This document shows, one piece after another, positions 1 to 10,963 of a stretch of DNA of 47,892 nt. The DNA is from an uncultured Kangiellaceae bacterium (lineage in GTDB: Bacteria; Pseudomonadota; Gammaproteobacteria; Enterobacterales; Kangiellaceae): positions 1-47,892 of the forward strand of contig CAJQOL010000023.1 of the NCBI GenBank assembly GCA_905479925.1. Reading direction: 5' to 3'. The first letter of the stretch is position 1. Each line of letters begins with the position of its first letter. The notes under the pieces were generated by a model. The model had not been told where the DNA came from. It saw only the letters and a list, made by a program, of their open reading frames with translations, and did not search any database. Both the position numbers and the translations under genes were made by a program.

Positions 1-243
1 CTTGAAACGGTTATGTGGGATGAGAAAAAAATGTTCCCTAACTTAGATTGGTTCTCTGCGGTTGCCTATCATAGAATGGGAATTCCTACGGCAATGTTTA
101 CTCCGATTTTTGTAATGTCACGAATTACAGGGTGGGCAGCACATATTATGGAGCAACGCGTTGACGGAAAAATTATTCGACCAAGTGCAAATTATCAGGG
201 ACCTGAGCCTCGCGACTGGGTAGCAATTAAAGATAGAAAATAG
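1..243 (+). CDS. prpC: 2-methylcitrate synthase, C-terminal part (partial)
   Basis: Only the last 80 codons are present; the reading frame is open from base 1, so the gene begins outside the window. The enzyme condenses propionyl-CoA with oxaloacetate in the methylcitrate cycle that disposes of propionate. The visible piece is the terminal helix region of the citrate synthase fold. It contains the segment [20 protein letters not shown] and ends with RPSANYQGP plus a short tail. This ending matches PrpC as I remember it better than GltA. A strong hairpin follows 34 bases after the stop, so this is probably the last gene of its operon. The propionate assignment fits an organism that also degrades branched-chain acids, but the rest of the prp operon is not visible. 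Confidence 0.85.
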   Translation, partial: LETVMWDEKKMFPNLDWFSAVAYHRMGIPTAMFTPIFVMSRITGWAAHIMEQRVDGKIIRPSANYQGPEPRDWVAIKDRK

Positions 244-276
244 CGAAACAATTAATCAAAAAATTGCTAATCAACT

Positions 277-309
277 AAAAGAGGTTAACTAGGGTTAACC
301 TCTTTTTTT
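277..309 (+). terminator. Rho-independent terminator after prpC
   Basis: The inverted repeat GAGGTTAAC / GTTAACCTC (281-289 with 294-302) encloses a 4-base loop. Flanking A and T runs extend the stem, and a T-run follows. It lies just downstream of the prpC stop. The A-run on the other side means it could also end transcripts of hflD arriving on the minus strand. Confidence 0.85.
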
Positions 310-412
310 GGTTTGTTTTAGGTTGAAAAAGTAACGCTCGAAATTCTTGAGTGCAAAAATTGAAACAACTTACCGACTAGTTTAAATGCTCTCATCTAAT
401 AGAATTTTAGAT

Positions 413-1066
413 TTACTCTTTTCTAGGTTGGCTAATTAGTTGTGAAACGTTGTGAAGAATATCGCGTTTCTTAAATAGAAACTGCCAACGTGAACCGCCG
501 GACTGTCTCCACAAAAAAGTACTTCGAATTGCGCACAGCAGTGCAGCTCGCACTTTGATTTGGTTTTCCTCTAACTTAAGGTATTTCGGTTCACCTTTTA
601 CTTGGATTCGGTTGGCCAGTTTTGAAAGTGTATTGGTATAAATTTCAGAACACTCTTTAACTAAATCATTAAATACAACTTCGTCTTGATAAAAATTTTC
701 TTGGGAAAAACGTGCGGATAATTTTGCCATAAGTTGAGATAACTTATCCATAAGTTGGGGCGTGTTGACTAGTTGGCTGTGAATACTTAGAACATTAATT
801 GCCAGTGCTACAAACTCAGGATCTTTGTCTTGTGAGGAGGTGTCTAGTTGCTGTTTAAGGATCCGTAAGCCCGTGCTCAATTCAAAACTACCGCCATAAA
901 CATCTATCGCAGAGCTTGCGTCTATTTTTAAAAGGCTCGCAGCAACCGCTTTAAAGTCTGTTGGATTGTAGCTTCCTTTCCATGCGATGTTTTGCACAAT
1001 TCTTATTGATTGTGCCAGTCCAGCAAGAGCAATTGCTCTATCTACTGAGGGTGATTGCGTGCTCAT
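413..1066 (-). CDS. hflD: HflD, high-frequency lysogenization protein homologue
   Basis: 217 residues, close to the roughly 210 usual for HflD. The N-terminal half has the family pattern: an ALAGLAQS-like segment (about residues 13-20), then VQNIAWKG and a YGG..EL segment. The protein is all-helical without transmembrane segments. In E. coli HflD is a peripheral membrane protein that binds phage lambda CII and influences lysogeny; its cellular job is otherwise unclear. The identification is strengthened by position: it lies directly downstream of mnmA on the same strand, as in E. coli and Pseudomonas. PurB, the usual next gene, is absent; the prpC end is found instead. Probably co-transcribed with mnmA across an 81-base gap. 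Confidence 0.9.
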   Translation of the reverse strand: MSTQSPSVDRAIALAGLAQSIRIVQNIAWKGSYNPTDFKAVAASLLKIDASSAIDVYGGSFELSTGLRILKQQLDTSSQDKDPEFVALAINVLSIHSQLVNTPQLMDKLSQLMAKLSARFSQENFYQDEVVFNDLVKECSEIYTNTLSKLANRIQVKGEPKYLKLEENQIKVRAALLCAIRSTFLWRQSGGSRWQFLFKKRDILHNVSQLISQPRKE

Positions 1067-1147
1067 GAATTTGTCTAAATTCCGTTGGTTTAGTGTAAAA
1101 TGTTAAAGTTGTCGATGGGATAAATATCGGTACGACATTGTGCCCAA

Positions 1148-2293
1148 TTAAACGAAAATGGTATCTATGATACCACCACCAAGGCATTGTTCATCTTTAT
1201 ATAACACCACTGATTGACCAGGTGTCACAGCTCTTTGCTTGTCATCAAAGGTGATTTTCCAGTTTTCTTGGTCGACACGTTCCACAAGGCAACTAAAGTC
1301 TGTTTGCCTATAGCGAGACTTAGCTGTACAGCGAAACGAGTCCGCCAGGTTGTCTTTATCAACCCAATGAAGTTGAGACGCAACTAATCCGTTACTTAGC
1401 ATTAGCGGATGATCGTGGCCTTGACCGACAATTAAAACATTGCGAGTTAAATCTTTGCTAACGACATACCAGGGTTGTTCGCTTTTGTTTGCCAAACCAC
1501 CAATTCCAATTCCTTTTCTTTGTCCCAATGTGTGGTACATGAGGCCTGAGTGTTTGCCAATGATATTGCCTTGGTCGTCTTCAATTTCACCCGGTTGGGC
1601 CGGAATGTATTGCTCCAAAAAATCTTTGAATTTTCGTTCGCCAATAAAGCAAATCCCAGTGCTATCTTTTTTGTCAGCGGTTACAAACCCTTGTTCTTCG
1701 GCAATTTTTCTAACTTCAGATTTGTCTAATTCACCCACTGGGAATAGCGATTTATTCAGCTGTTGTTGGTTAAGCGTATATAGGAAATAGCTTTGATCTT
1801 TATTGCCATCGATGCCACGAAGCATTTGCGATTTACCGTTTTCTCGTGATACGCGAACATAGTGGCCTGTTGCAATATACTCAGCGCCTAATACAACGGC
1901 ATAATCCAGAAATGCTTTGAATTTAATTTCTTTGTTACACATAATATCAGGATTGGGGGTGCGGCCAGAACGATACTCTTCAAGGAAATATTCAAACACT
2001 CGGTCCCAATATTCGGCGGAAAAGTTAATCGTTTTAAAAGGAATATTAAGTTTGTCTGCAATCGATTTGGCATCCGCCATATCCTCTGCGGCAGAGCAGT
2101 AGTCATCGGTATCATCTTCTTCCCAATTCTTCATAAATACGCCGATAACTTGGTAGCCCTGTTTTTTTAGCAGATAGGCGGCGACCGAAGAGTCAACGCC
2201 ACCGGACATACCAACGACGACCTTTATTTCAGACGGATCGTGAGATTCTTTATTGCTAGGTAATTTAATCGAACTACTCTCGGAACGGGTCAT
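1148..2293 (-). CDS. mnmA: tRNA-specific 2-thiouridylase MnmA
   Basis: Thiolates C2 of the wobble uridine in tRNA-Lys, -Glu and -Gln, using ATP and persulfide sulfur relayed by the Tus system. The PP-loop motif GMSGGVDSS is at residues 28-36. The two catalytic cysteines are Cys119 (in [11 protein letters not shown]) and Cys215 (in [10 protein letters not shown]). The C-terminal beta-barrel is complete. At 381 residues it is slightly longer than E. coli MnmA because of about 18 extra polar residues before the PP-loop. No internal Met could serve as a later start, so the annotated ATG is kept although its ribosome binding site is poor. It lies between nudJ and hflD in the conserved order. Confidence 0.97.
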   Translation of the reverse strand: MTRSESSSIKLPSNKESHDPSEIKVVVGMSGGVDSSVAAYLLKKQGYQVIGVFMKNWEEDDTDDYCSAAEDMADAKSIADKLNIPFKTINFSAEYWDRVFEYFLEEYRSGRTPNPDIMCNKEIKFKAFLDYAVVLGAEYIATGHYVRVSRENGKSQMLRGIDGNKDQSYFLYTLNQQQLNKSLFPVGELDKSEVRKIAEEQGFVTADKKDSTGICFIGERKFKDFLEQYIPAQPGEIEDDQGNIIGKHSGLMYHTLGQRKGIGIGGLANKSEQPWYVVSKDLTRNVLIVGQGHDHPLMLSNGLVASQLHWVDKDNLADSFRCTAKSRYRQTDFSCLVERVDQENWKITFDDKQRAVTPGQSVVLYKDEQCLGGGIIDTIFV

Positions 2294-2324
2294 AACTTAA
2301 TCACAATATTGAGGTTTGAAGGGC

Positions 2325-2816
2325 TTAATTCAAGTTCTGGTAGCAAACGTCTGCTAATCCATGCTCATCTGCAAAAAACTCCAGGCTGTCTAAGGAAAGC
2401 TGCTTTCCGTCTAGATGGTCATGAACGCTTTTCAAAACAAGAGCGCTCCTTAATTGTTTGCGAGAAAGATCGGTAAGCTGTTGCAGCGTAAACCAGCAAT
2501 TTTCGAGAATATCGGGGTCGTTCGGAGAAGGGTGTTGTTCATCAGGCACTGTTCCGTTGAAACAAAAACGTAGATAGGTCTTGCCGTTGGTGGCAGGGCT
2601 CAATAGATAGGTGCCAATCAAATTGGTCGGTGTAAAATCCATACCTGTTTCTTCGTGAACTTCACGTATAACAGCATCGACCAATGATTCCTTAAGCTCT
2701 ACGTGGCCTGCAGGTTGATTAAATACTATATCACCGGAACTCGCTCTCTCTTTTACTAACAAGTACTGGTCGTTTCGCTTTATAATAGCGGCTACCGTTA
2801 CATGGATTTTATCCAT
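2325..2816 (-). CDS. nudJ: Nudix hydrolase NudJ (HMP-PP / nucleotide phosphatase type)
   Basis: 163 residues with a complete Nudix box: G37, E43, then R51-E52-V-H-E55-E56-T-G58, which binds the metal and cleaves the diphosphate. In E. coli NudJ hydrolyses thiamine-precursor pyrophosphate and nucleoside di- and triphosphates. The symbol is assigned from the box, the length and the conserved position directly upstream of mnmA (31-base gap). Its start is only 35 bases from the divergent moaC start, so the two promoters must overlap or lie inside the neighbouring genes. The substrate cannot be read from the sequence. Confidence 0.88.
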   Translation of the reverse strand: MDKIHVTVAAIIKRNDQYLLVKERASSGDIVFNQPAGHVELKESLVDAVIREVHEETGMDFTPTNLIGTYLLSPATNGKTYLRFCFNGTVPDEQHPSPNDPDILENCWFTLQQLTDLSRKQLRSALVLKSVHDHLDGKQLSLDSLEFFADEHGLADVCYQNLN

Positions 2817-2851
2817 TTATAAACCTTACATTACAGAAGAATATCAATATT

Positions 2852-3325
2852 ATGGCTCATTTTACCCATTTAAACGAAAAAGGCGAAGCACAAATGGTTG
2901 ATGTGGGTGATAAAAGCCAAACATCGAGAGTAGCTACAGCGTCTGCACAGGTATTCATGTCGTCCGAAACTTTGTCGATGATTGTAGACGGAACCCACAA
3001 AAAAGGTGACGTTTTAGCGGTTGCACGGATAGCGGCGATACAAGCTGCTAAGAAAACCTCTGATATTATTCCGTTGTGCCATCCTCTGATGTTGACCTCG
3101 GTCAAAGTTGAGTTGACTCCAGACTGGGACAATAGCGCTATAAACATCAGTACCCTCTGTAAGGTTTCGGGGCAAACAGGTGTTGAAATGGAAGCGTTAA
3201 GCGCCGCTTCTGCTGCTGGACTGACGATTTACGATATGTGCAAAGCGGTTGATAAGGCTATGGTTATTTCCAATATTCAGTTAGAAACAAAATCCGGCGG
3301 CAAGTCCGGGGATTGGAAGCGGTAA
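2852..3325 (+). CDS. moaC: Cyclic pyranopterin monophosphate synthase MoaC
   Basis: Converts the MoaA product (3',8-cyclo-7,8-dihydro-GTP) to cyclic pyranopterin monophosphate, the first stable intermediate of molybdenum cofactor synthesis. 157 residues. The signature DIIPLCHPL is at 71-79 and GVEMEAL at 110-116. The catalytic pair D128 and K131 (DMCKAVDK) and lysines K50/K51 are in the expected places. It heads a moaC-moaD-moaE set. MoaA and MoaB are not in the window, so this locus carries only part of the pathway. Confidence 0.97.
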   Translation: MAHFTHLNEKGEAQMVDVGDKSQTSRVATASAQVFMSSETLSMIVDGTHKKGDVLAVARIAAIQAAKKTSDIIPLCHPLMLTSVKVELTPDWDNSAINISTLCKVSGQTGVEMEALSAASAAGLTIYDMCKAVDKAMVISNIQLETKSGGKSGDWKR

Positions 3326-3383
3326 ATTATCCCCTGAGGTCAATTGGTATAGGGAAATTTTTTAATAGTTGCAGAGTAGAAAA

Positions 3384-3647
3384 ATGATGAATATTGTCAG
3401 AGTAGTATTTTTTGCGAGCTTTAAGGAGCGGCTAAACTGCGGGTCCCTTAGTGTCACCTTAGAAGACAACGCCACTATTGCCGGACTTTGCGGCGAACTC
3501 GCATCCAAAGATGGTGTTTGGAAGGAAATCTTTCACAAACCTAGTCAAGCGGTAAAGGTTGCTCATAATCAGCAGATAGCGTCTCTGGAAACCGTTTTGG
3601 CTGATGGTGATGAAGTCGCATTTTTTCCGCCAGTTACCGGAGGATAG
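3384..3647 (+). CDS. moaD: Molybdopterin synthase sulfur carrier subunit MoaD
   Basis: A ubiquitin-like small protein ending in Gly-Gly (VTGG). The C-terminal glycine is adenylated and thiocarboxylated, and delivers sulfur to the dithiolene of molybdopterin while bound to MoaE. I chose the ATG at 3384 (a second ATG follows at 3387) rather than the TTG at 3369, because a GAG-containing purine stretch precedes it and the beta-strand NIVRVVFFASFKE then begins almost at once, as in the family. Length 87-88 residues. It lies 9 bases before moaE. Confidence 0.93.
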   Translation: MMNIVRVVFFASFKERLNCGSLSVTLEDNATIAGLCGELASKDGVWKEIFHKPSQAVKVAHNQQIASLETVLADGDEVAFFPPVTGG

Positions 3648-3656
3648 TTAACCTCC

Positions 3657-4166
3657 ATGACCAACATGAACCAGAAAAGCTCGCCGCTATTAAGTCCTAA
3701 TTATACTATCGCTATTTGCAGTGAGCCTTTAGATCTTGCGGCGCTCAATGGACGGATTCAAAAAGGAGTAGGAGAGCACGGTGCATCGGTTATCTTTACC
3801 GGCAGCGTTAGGGCTTCCGATGAAGAAAAGGGACTCGTTGCTATGACGTTGGAGCATTACCCGGGAATGACAGAATCGACGTTGCAATCAATTATAGAAC
3901 AAGCAATAACCCGCTGGGGACTCGTTAATGTTGTCGTTAACCATAGAGTGGGCCGCTTAACAGCTGGCGAACCAATTGTTTTTGTCGGCGCGAGTGCTTT
4001 GCACCGCTTAGCCGCTTTTGAGGGTGCTCAGTATATTATGGATTATCTAAAAAATAAGGCGACATTTTGGAAAAAGGAACACTATATTGTCTACGGAAAG
4101 GAAACCAGCCATTGGGTTGCAGAAAAGAAAAGCGATGAACAGTCGCTTTCGCGCTGGAGCGAGTAA
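3657..4166 (+). CDS. moaE: Molybdopterin synthase catalytic subunit MoaE
   Basis: Large subunit that inserts two sulfurs from MoaD thiocarboxylate into precursor Z. Family segments are visible: TLEHYPGMTE (64-73), HRVGRL (96-101), and MDYLKNKATFWKKE, which carries the active-site lysines K132 and K139 at the 7-residue spacing of E. coli K119/K126. At 169 residues it is about 15-20 longer than E. coli MoaE. The extra length is a polar N-terminal extension, so a later start is possible. Tightly linked to moaD (9 bases) and to the pseudouridine synthase downstream (11 bases), suggesting a single transcript. Confidence 0.96.
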   Translation: MTNMNQKSSPLLSPNYTIAICSEPLDLAALNGRIQKGVGEHGASVIFTGSVRASDEEKGLVAMTLEHYPGMTESTLQSIIEQAITRWGLVNVVVNHRVGRLTAGEPIVFVGASALHRLAAFEGAQYIMDYLKNKATFWKKEHYIVYGKETSHWVAEKKSDEQSLSRWSE

Positions 4167-4177
4167 CTCGGTTAATA

Positions 4178-4885
4178 ATGATGCGTATAGACAAGTATCT
4201 TTCTAATAGTCTAGGAATTTCCCGAAAACAAGTTAAAAAAGCAATCACCTCAAAAAAGGTGATTGTTGATAGTGAAACCGTTAAATCTGCAAATTTAAAA
4301 ATTTCCCCTCAACAATCGGTCCTATTTGAGGGCAAGCAGGTTATTTATGAAAAGAACCAATACTATTTACTAAATAAACCTGAAGGATATATCTGTTCAA
4401 CGCAAGATGAACAGTATCCGAGTGCTTTGACTATATTGCCGACTGAAATAGCACTAAATTCATCAAAATCACCGTTGCATTTTGCTGGTCGTCTGGATGT
4501 AGACACAACTGGATTAGTATTAATCAGTAACGACGGACAATGGACTCACAGGGTTACATCGCCGAGATATGAGAAGAGCAAACGTTACCACGTAACTCTA
4601 GCGGAACCTATCTGTGATAAGGACGTTGAGCGCTTATGCGAAGGCATTCTGCTAAAAGGAGAGAGTAAACCAACATTACCTGCAACAGTTGAGCGAGTCG
4701 CCGATGAGCAAGTTTATCTCACAATCAAAGAAGGCCGCTATCACCAAGTAAAGCGAATGATAGGCGCCATTAATAATAGGGTGGTGCAGCTGCATCGAGC
4801 AGCGATTGGTGAGCTTGTCATGGAATCTTCGATGCAGCCCGGTGATTTTCGCCCGCTAACGGAACACGAGGTTTCGCTGTTTTAA
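4178..4885 (+). CDS. rsuA: RsuA-family rRNA pseudouridine synthase
   Basis: 235 residues: an S4 RNA-binding domain at about 1-48 (RIDKYLSNSLGISRKQVKKAI) followed by the RsuA/RluB-type catalytic domain. The catalytic aspartate is D107 in GRLDVDTTGL. The motif EGRYHQVKRM near the C-terminus is typical of the family. The 16S rRNA pseudouridine-516 enzyme RsuA fits best in length, and the protein lacks the C-terminal tails of RluB and RluF. This is an assignment by resemblance, not proof of the target base. Alternative starts are the two adjacent ATGs. It follows moaE by 11 bases. Confidence 0.88.
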   Translation: MMRIDKYLSNSLGISRKQVKKAITSKKVIVDSETVKSANLKISPQQSVLFEGKQVIYEKNQYYLLNKPEGYICSTQDEQYPSALTILPTEIALNSSKSPLHFAGRLDVDTTGLVLISNDGQWTHRVTSPRYEKSKRYHVTLAEPICDKDVERLCEGILLKGESKPTLPATVERVADEQVYLTIKEGRYHQVKRMIGAINNRVVQLHRAAIGELVMESSMQPGDFRPLTEHEVSLF

Positions 4886-5027
4886 GGCGAGAAAATGGTT
4901 ATTCGACCAAATTCTAGTTGTTTTGTTTATTGTGATTTTTAGTTGAAGCCCGTATTATCAATCGTTTACGGCCTGTCATACACAAGCTGATATTGCTCCA
5001 TAAATATAGAGTTTTGGTCTTATTGTC

Positions 5028-5081
5028 AGAATATACAACAATTTTGAAGAATATCTAGAATATGAAAAATTCTAAGAATAT
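5028..5081. repeat. Four direct copies of AGAATAT upstream of the M3 peptidase
   Basis: The heptamer AGAATAT occurs at 5028, 5048, 5057 and 5075, with steps of 20, 9 and 18 bases, in an AT-rich leader just before the ribosome binding site of the peptidase gene. It could be a regulator-binding repeat or chance in AT-rich DNA. Confidence 0.4.
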
Positions 5082-5103
5082 ATAGATTTTACAGGGGAAG
5101 AGA

Positions 5104-7281
5104 ATGAGAAAAATTGCTTTAACATCTATCGTGTTGTCAGTGCTCGTCGCTGGTTGCAGCAAAGAGGATACTCCGATAGCCGCGACAGAAAACGCAAAAA
5201 AGGTCGAGAAAACCGATAGCGCCGTAGCTGCTAACTCGGAAAGTAACCCGTTTTTTAGCGATTACAATACACCCTTTGGCATACCTCCGTTCGATAAAAT
5301 AACAAACGCACATTATGCTCCCGCTTTTAAAAAGGCTATCGCAGAAGCGAAACAAGAAGTCTTAGATGTTGCTAACAACCCTGAACCCGCTAATTTTGAA
5401 AATACCATCGAAGCTCTAGAATATAATGGCAAGCTCTTAACTAAAGTCGCTGGTGTCTTTTATAACCTAACCAGCGCACATACAAACGATGAGCTAAAAG
5501 CATTATCAAAGGACATCGGGCCGCAATTGTCAGGGCTAAACGACGACGTGAATTTGAACCCTGCGCTATTTAAACGAGTAGAGGCAATCTATAACCAGCT
5601 AGATTCGCTTGATTTGAGAGTAGACCAGAAAAAACTAGTGGTTGATCGCTACAAGCAGTTTGTTAGGGGAGGCGCAGGCTTGAACGAGAAAGATAAGCAA
5701 ACGCTGCGAGACCTTAACGCCAGAATTTCTAAGCTTGGATTAGAGTTTGGTGACAATGTTTTAGCGGAAACCAATAATTTTGAACTCGTCGTTGAAAAAC
5801 AGGAAGACTTGGCCGGTTTGCCGCAATATTTGATTGATGCAGCTGCAGAAACAGCGAAAGAGCGCGATAAACCTGGCAAATGGGTATTTACTACCCATCG
5901 GCCGAGTAAAACGCCTTTCCTTATGTACTCTGATAAACGTGAACTTCGAGAGAAAATGTGGAAGGGGTATATAAATAGAGCCAACAATAACAACGCTAAT
6001 GACAATAAAAAAATCGTTGCTGAAGTTGCTGCATTAAGGGCGAAAAGAGCTCAACTATTGGGTTACAAAACTCATGCTCACTTTGTACTAGAGAATAATA
6101 CAGCAAAGAATCCTGAAAATGTTTACGGACTGCTCGACAAAATCTGGCCAGCAGGTTTAGCGCAAGCTAAGCAAGAGTTAGCTGACATGCAAAAAATGGT
6201 TGATGAGCAAGGCGGTGGTTATAAAGTAGAAGGGTGGGATTGGCGTTATTTGTCCGAAAAAATTAGAAAAGCTCGATATGATTTAGATGAGAATCAGACA
6301 AAGCCTTACTTTTCTTTAGAAGATACCCTAAAAGGTGTGTTTTATACGGTTAATAAGCTTTACGGAATGACGTTCAAAGAGCGAACTGATTTACCGGTTT
6401 ATCACGAAGACGTTCGCGTTTTCGAAGTCTATTACAAAAACGGCGAATTGATTGGCCTCTATCTTACCGATCACTATGTACGAGCATCTAAGCGCGGCGG
6501 TGCATGGATGAACGCCTATCGAAGCCAATACGTTACCGAAAAGGGTGAATTTGTTAAGCCAATTATTGTTAATGTATTGAATTACCCAAGACCAACTGGG
6601 GATAAACCAACACTGCTTACCTTCGGTCAGGCAAGTACCTTATTCCATGAGTTTGGTCACGCTGCCCATGGCTTTCTTTCAAATGGTGTTTACCCTTCAC
6701 AGGCAGGAACATCAGTGCCTCGCGATTTTGTGGAGTTTCCATCGCAAGTACTAGAAAATTGGATGTTTGAACCGGAAGTCCTAGCAAACTTTGCAAAACA
6801 TTATGAAACCGGTGAAGTTATTCCACAAGCGCTTGTTAAGAAAATTCAGGCCGCTGCACAATTTGGGCAAGGGTTTGCTACCACTGAATATATGGCTGCT
6901 TCTCTCTTAGACTTAGCATGGCACACTCAAACAGATACCAACCCTGTCGAAGCCGCCAGTTTTGAAGATAAAGTTATAGCGGACTTGGGTTTGATACCGC
7001 AAATAGCGCCACGCTATCGCTCAACTTATTTCTCTCATATTTTTAGTGGAGGATATTCGTCGGGTTATTATGGTTACATTTGGTCGGAAATTTTGGCAGC
7101 AGATGCTTACAATGCTTTTAAAGAGAATGGTATTTTTGACCAAGCTACCGCTGAAGCATTTAGAGCTAATGTTCTTTCGCGCGGCGGTACCGATGACCCT
7201 ATGAAACTTTACCGTCAGTTTAGAGGCCAAGAGCCAGATCCTAAGCATTTGTTAGAAAGCAGAGGTTTGGTTACTCAATAG
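5104..7281 (+). CDS. M3-family zinc peptidase, lipoprotein (peptidyl-dipeptidase Dcp type)
   Basis: 725 residues. A lipoprotein signal peptide ends in the lipobox LVAGC with lipidated Cys18. The +2 residue is Ser, so no inner-membrane retention signal is seen and outer-membrane anchoring is likely. The gluzincin motif HEFGH is at 515-519 and the third zinc ligand is E544 in DFVEFPSQ, exactly 25 residues after the second histidine as in thimet oligopeptidase. The family cleaves short peptides; Dcp removes C-terminal dipeptides. E. coli Dcp is not a lipoprotein, so this enzyme probably works on peptides in the periplasm. The start is fixed by a strong AGGGGAAGAG site. Transcribed alone, after a 218-base gap. 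Confidence 0.92.
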   Translation: MRKIALTSIVLSVLVAGCSKEDTPIAATENAKKVEKTDSAVAANSESNPFFSDYNTPFGIPPFDKITNAHYAPAFKKAIAEAKQEVLDVANNPEPANFENTIEALEYNGKLLTKVAGVFYNLTSAHTNDELKALSKDIGPQLSGLNDDVNLNPALFKRVEAIYNQLDSLDLRVDQKKLVVDRYKQFVRGGAGLNEKDKQTLRDLNARISKLGLEFGDNVLAETNNFELVVEKQEDLAGLPQYLIDAAAETAKERDKPGKWVFTTHRPSKTPFLMYSDKRELREKMWKGYINRANNNNANDNKKIVAEVAALRAKRAQLLGYKTHAHFVLENNTAKNPENVYGLLDKIWPAGLAQAKQELADMQKMVDEQGGGYKVEGWDWRYLSEKIRKARYDLDENQTKPYFSLEDTLKGVFYTVNKLYGMTFKERTDLPVYHEDVRVFEVYYKNGELIGLYLTDHYVRASKRGGAWMNAYRSQYVTEKGEFVKPIIVNVLNYPRPTGDKPTLLTFGQASTLFHEFGHAAHGFLSNGVYPSQAGTSVPRDFVEFPSQVLENWMFEPEVLANFAKHYETGEVIPQALVKKIQAAAQFGQGFATTEYMAASLLDLAWHTQTDTNPVEAASFEDKVIADLGLIPQIAPRYRSTYFSHIFSGGYSSGYYGYIWSEILAADAYNAFKENGIFDQATAEAFRANVLSRGGTDDPMKLYRQFRGQEPDPKHLLESRGLVTQ

Positions 7282-7372
7282 CTGTTAGTTTTTAAATAGG
7301 TGACTTTTTCTGAGTTAAACATAGTTTTTGCAATGTTTAGCTCAGAAGTTTTTGATATTACCAAACAGGCTA

Positions 7373-7990
7373 CTAAGGTTTTTCTACACGGTACTCACCT
7401 GGTTTTAGTGTACCTAACGACCACTTTCCAACGGCGTAACGAATCAGTCTGAGTGTTGGGAAGCCAACTGCCGCTGTCATACGCCGTACCTGCCGATTTT
7501 TACCTTCTTTAATTGAAAGCGAAATCCAGCTAGTTGGAATATCTTTTCTGTACCTAACAGGTGAACTTCGTTGCCAAATGGTGATCGGTAGCTTGTTTAT
7601 ATCTAACAATATGGCGGTTGCAGGTTTAGTTAAGCCATCTTTAAGTTGAATACCATTTTCCAGCTTTGCTAAGGCGTCGTCGGTAATATCGCCTTCCACT
7701 TGAACCCAGTAGGTCTTTTCCATTTTGTGGTCTGGGTGGCTTATCTGGTTTTGTAGTTTGCCGTCGTTAGTAAGAAGTAAAAGTCCTTCAGAATCCTTGT
7801 CGAGTCTTCCGGCCGGATATACGTCCTTTATATCAACAAAGTCTGCGAGTGTGGAATCATGCGTTTCGCCTTTAAATTGACAAAGAGTATTAAAAGGTTT
7901 GTTTAAGAGGACCAACTGAGAGTCTTTCGACTTAGCATTGCGTCGTTGTTGATAAGCCGTTTTTCTGCGTTGTTTAATTGGTCTAGGCAT
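7373..7990 (-). CDS. rluE: 23S rRNA pseudouridine 2457 synthase RluE
   Basis: 205 residues, of the RsuA superfamily but without an S4 domain, which is the RluE architecture. A basic N-terminal tail leads into LVLLNKPFNTLCQF. The catalytic motif is GRLDKDSEGLLLLTNDG (about 61-77), and the closing motif EGKNRQVRRMTAAVGFPTLR is highly typical of RluE. It modifies U2457 of 23S rRNA in E. coli. It is divergent from the isocitrate dehydrogenase gene, exactly the arrangement rluE/icd has in E. coli, which supports the symbol. In E. coli nudJ follows directly; here the peptidase, rsuA and moa genes intervene. Confidence 0.95.
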   Translation of the reverse strand: MPRPIKQRRKTAYQQRRNAKSKDSQLVLLNKPFNTLCQFKGETHDSTLADFVDIKDVYPAGRLDKDSEGLLLLTNDGKLQNQISHPDHKMEKTYWVQVEGDITDDALAKLENGIQLKDGLTKPATAILLDINKLPITIWQRSSPVRYRKDIPTSWISLSIKEGKNRQVRRMTAAVGFPTLRLIRYAVGKWSLGTLKPGEYRVEKP

Positions 7991-8123
7991 TAACTTAACT
8001 CGGTTGTTTTTTGTTCAGCTATGGCTTGAGAACATTGGCCCCAAGGTGGCTCTTGAGGCAATATTAATAAGGTTATTGTAACAAATACAAATGAGGTCTA
8101 TTCTTTTTTTAGAAGGTAACTCT

Positions 8124-8213
8124 ATGTACGTCGAGAAATTATTAAATTTGGCTGCTATGTTTGTCCAATTAATGATTTCAATCAGTGTATCAAAAACTAG
8201 TTTTGGCGTATAA
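8124..8213 (+). CDS. Possible 29-residue leader ORF upstream of icd
   Basis: A short frame starting with ATG 7 bases after AAGG, encoding 29 mostly hydrophobic residues. Its stop overlaps a TATAAT hexamer (8209-8214) that may be the -10 box of icd. If so, the frame lies upstream of the main icd start site and would not act as a leader. No homologue is recognised. Weakly supported; it may be chance. Confidence 0.15.
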   Translation: MYVEKLLNLAAMFVQLMISISVSKTSFGV

Positions 8214-8214
8214 T
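8209..8214 (+). promoter_or_regulatory. Candidate -10 box of icd
   Basis: A perfect TATAAT 58 bases upstream of the icd start codon. No convincing -35 hexamer is seen at 16-18 bases upstream, so the promoter may be activator-dependent, or the match may be accidental. Confidence 0.35.
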
Positions 8215-8262
8215 CCCGCCACGGAAACTAGAGTACCTATATGTTTGAATCGATTAAATTAG

Positions 8263-10497
<2,235 letters not shown>

Positions 10498-10506
10498 CCT
10501 GTTGAA

Positions 10507-10540
10507 AGTAAAGGTGAAAGATTAACCTTTCACCTTTACT
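10507..10540 (+). terminator. Long perfect hairpin after icd, no T-run
   Basis: A 14-bp perfect stem (10507-10520 with 10527-10540) closes a 6-base loop ATTAAC, 9 bases after the icd stop. The following bases are CAATAAAG, so it lacks the T-run of a classical intrinsic terminator. It may protect the mRNA 3' end or act with Rho. Confidence 0.55.
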
Positions 10541-10738
10541 CAATAAAGTTTGGGAGTTTAAGGCTTTTAAACGGTTAGATTTGGTAAAACACACTGACAA
10601 GCGACATAGCGCTTTCTATTTCTATACCTTACTAGTGAAAAAAGCGAAGCTAGTCTATGAAACTGAATCCAACGAAGAGATTAGTTCCGGTATGTTTTTT
10701 ACAGCTAGATGACTAACTATAGCTAAATCTCGGTTTTA

Positions 10739-10963
10739 CTAAGATTCTTCTTTCTTTGCATCTACTGAGTTTATATCTTGTGCGTGAAGTCCTTTAGGAC
10801 CTTCGCAGGTATCGAATGACACTTCTTGGCCAGCTTTAAGGCTTTTATAGCCATCCATTTCGATTGTGGAGTAGTGAGCAAAAATATCATCACCTCCATC
10901 GTCAGGACGAATAAAACCATAACCTTTAGCATTGTTAAACCATTTAACGGTACCCGTTGCCAT
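10739..10963 (-). CDS. cspD: Cold-shock-like protein CspD
   Basis: 74 residues, the same length as E. coli CspD, forming one cold-shock OB-fold. RNP1 KGYGFI is at 13-18 and RNP2 DIFAHY at 26-31. The protein binds single-stranded nucleic acid; in E. coli CspD is a stationary-phase inhibitor of replication and a Lon substrate. The gene is divergent from clpS as in E. coli and Pseudomonas, which separates it from the other Csp paralogues. The start has a consensus AAGGAG site. The 387-base gap to clpS must carry both promoters. Confidence 0.93.
   Translation of the reverse strand: MATGTVKWFNNAKGYGFIRPDDGGDDIFAHYSTIEMDGYKSLKAGQEVSFDTCEGPKGLHAQDINSVDAKKEES

Noticed and set aside
1440-1790. 116-codon plus-strand frame inside mnmA
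   Set aside because: Antisense shadow of a fully conserved gene, without ribosome binding site or recognisable protein signature.
5649-6005. 118-codon minus-strand frame inside the M3 peptidase gene
   Set aside because: Opposite-strand shadow of an intact enzyme; composition does not look like a real protein.
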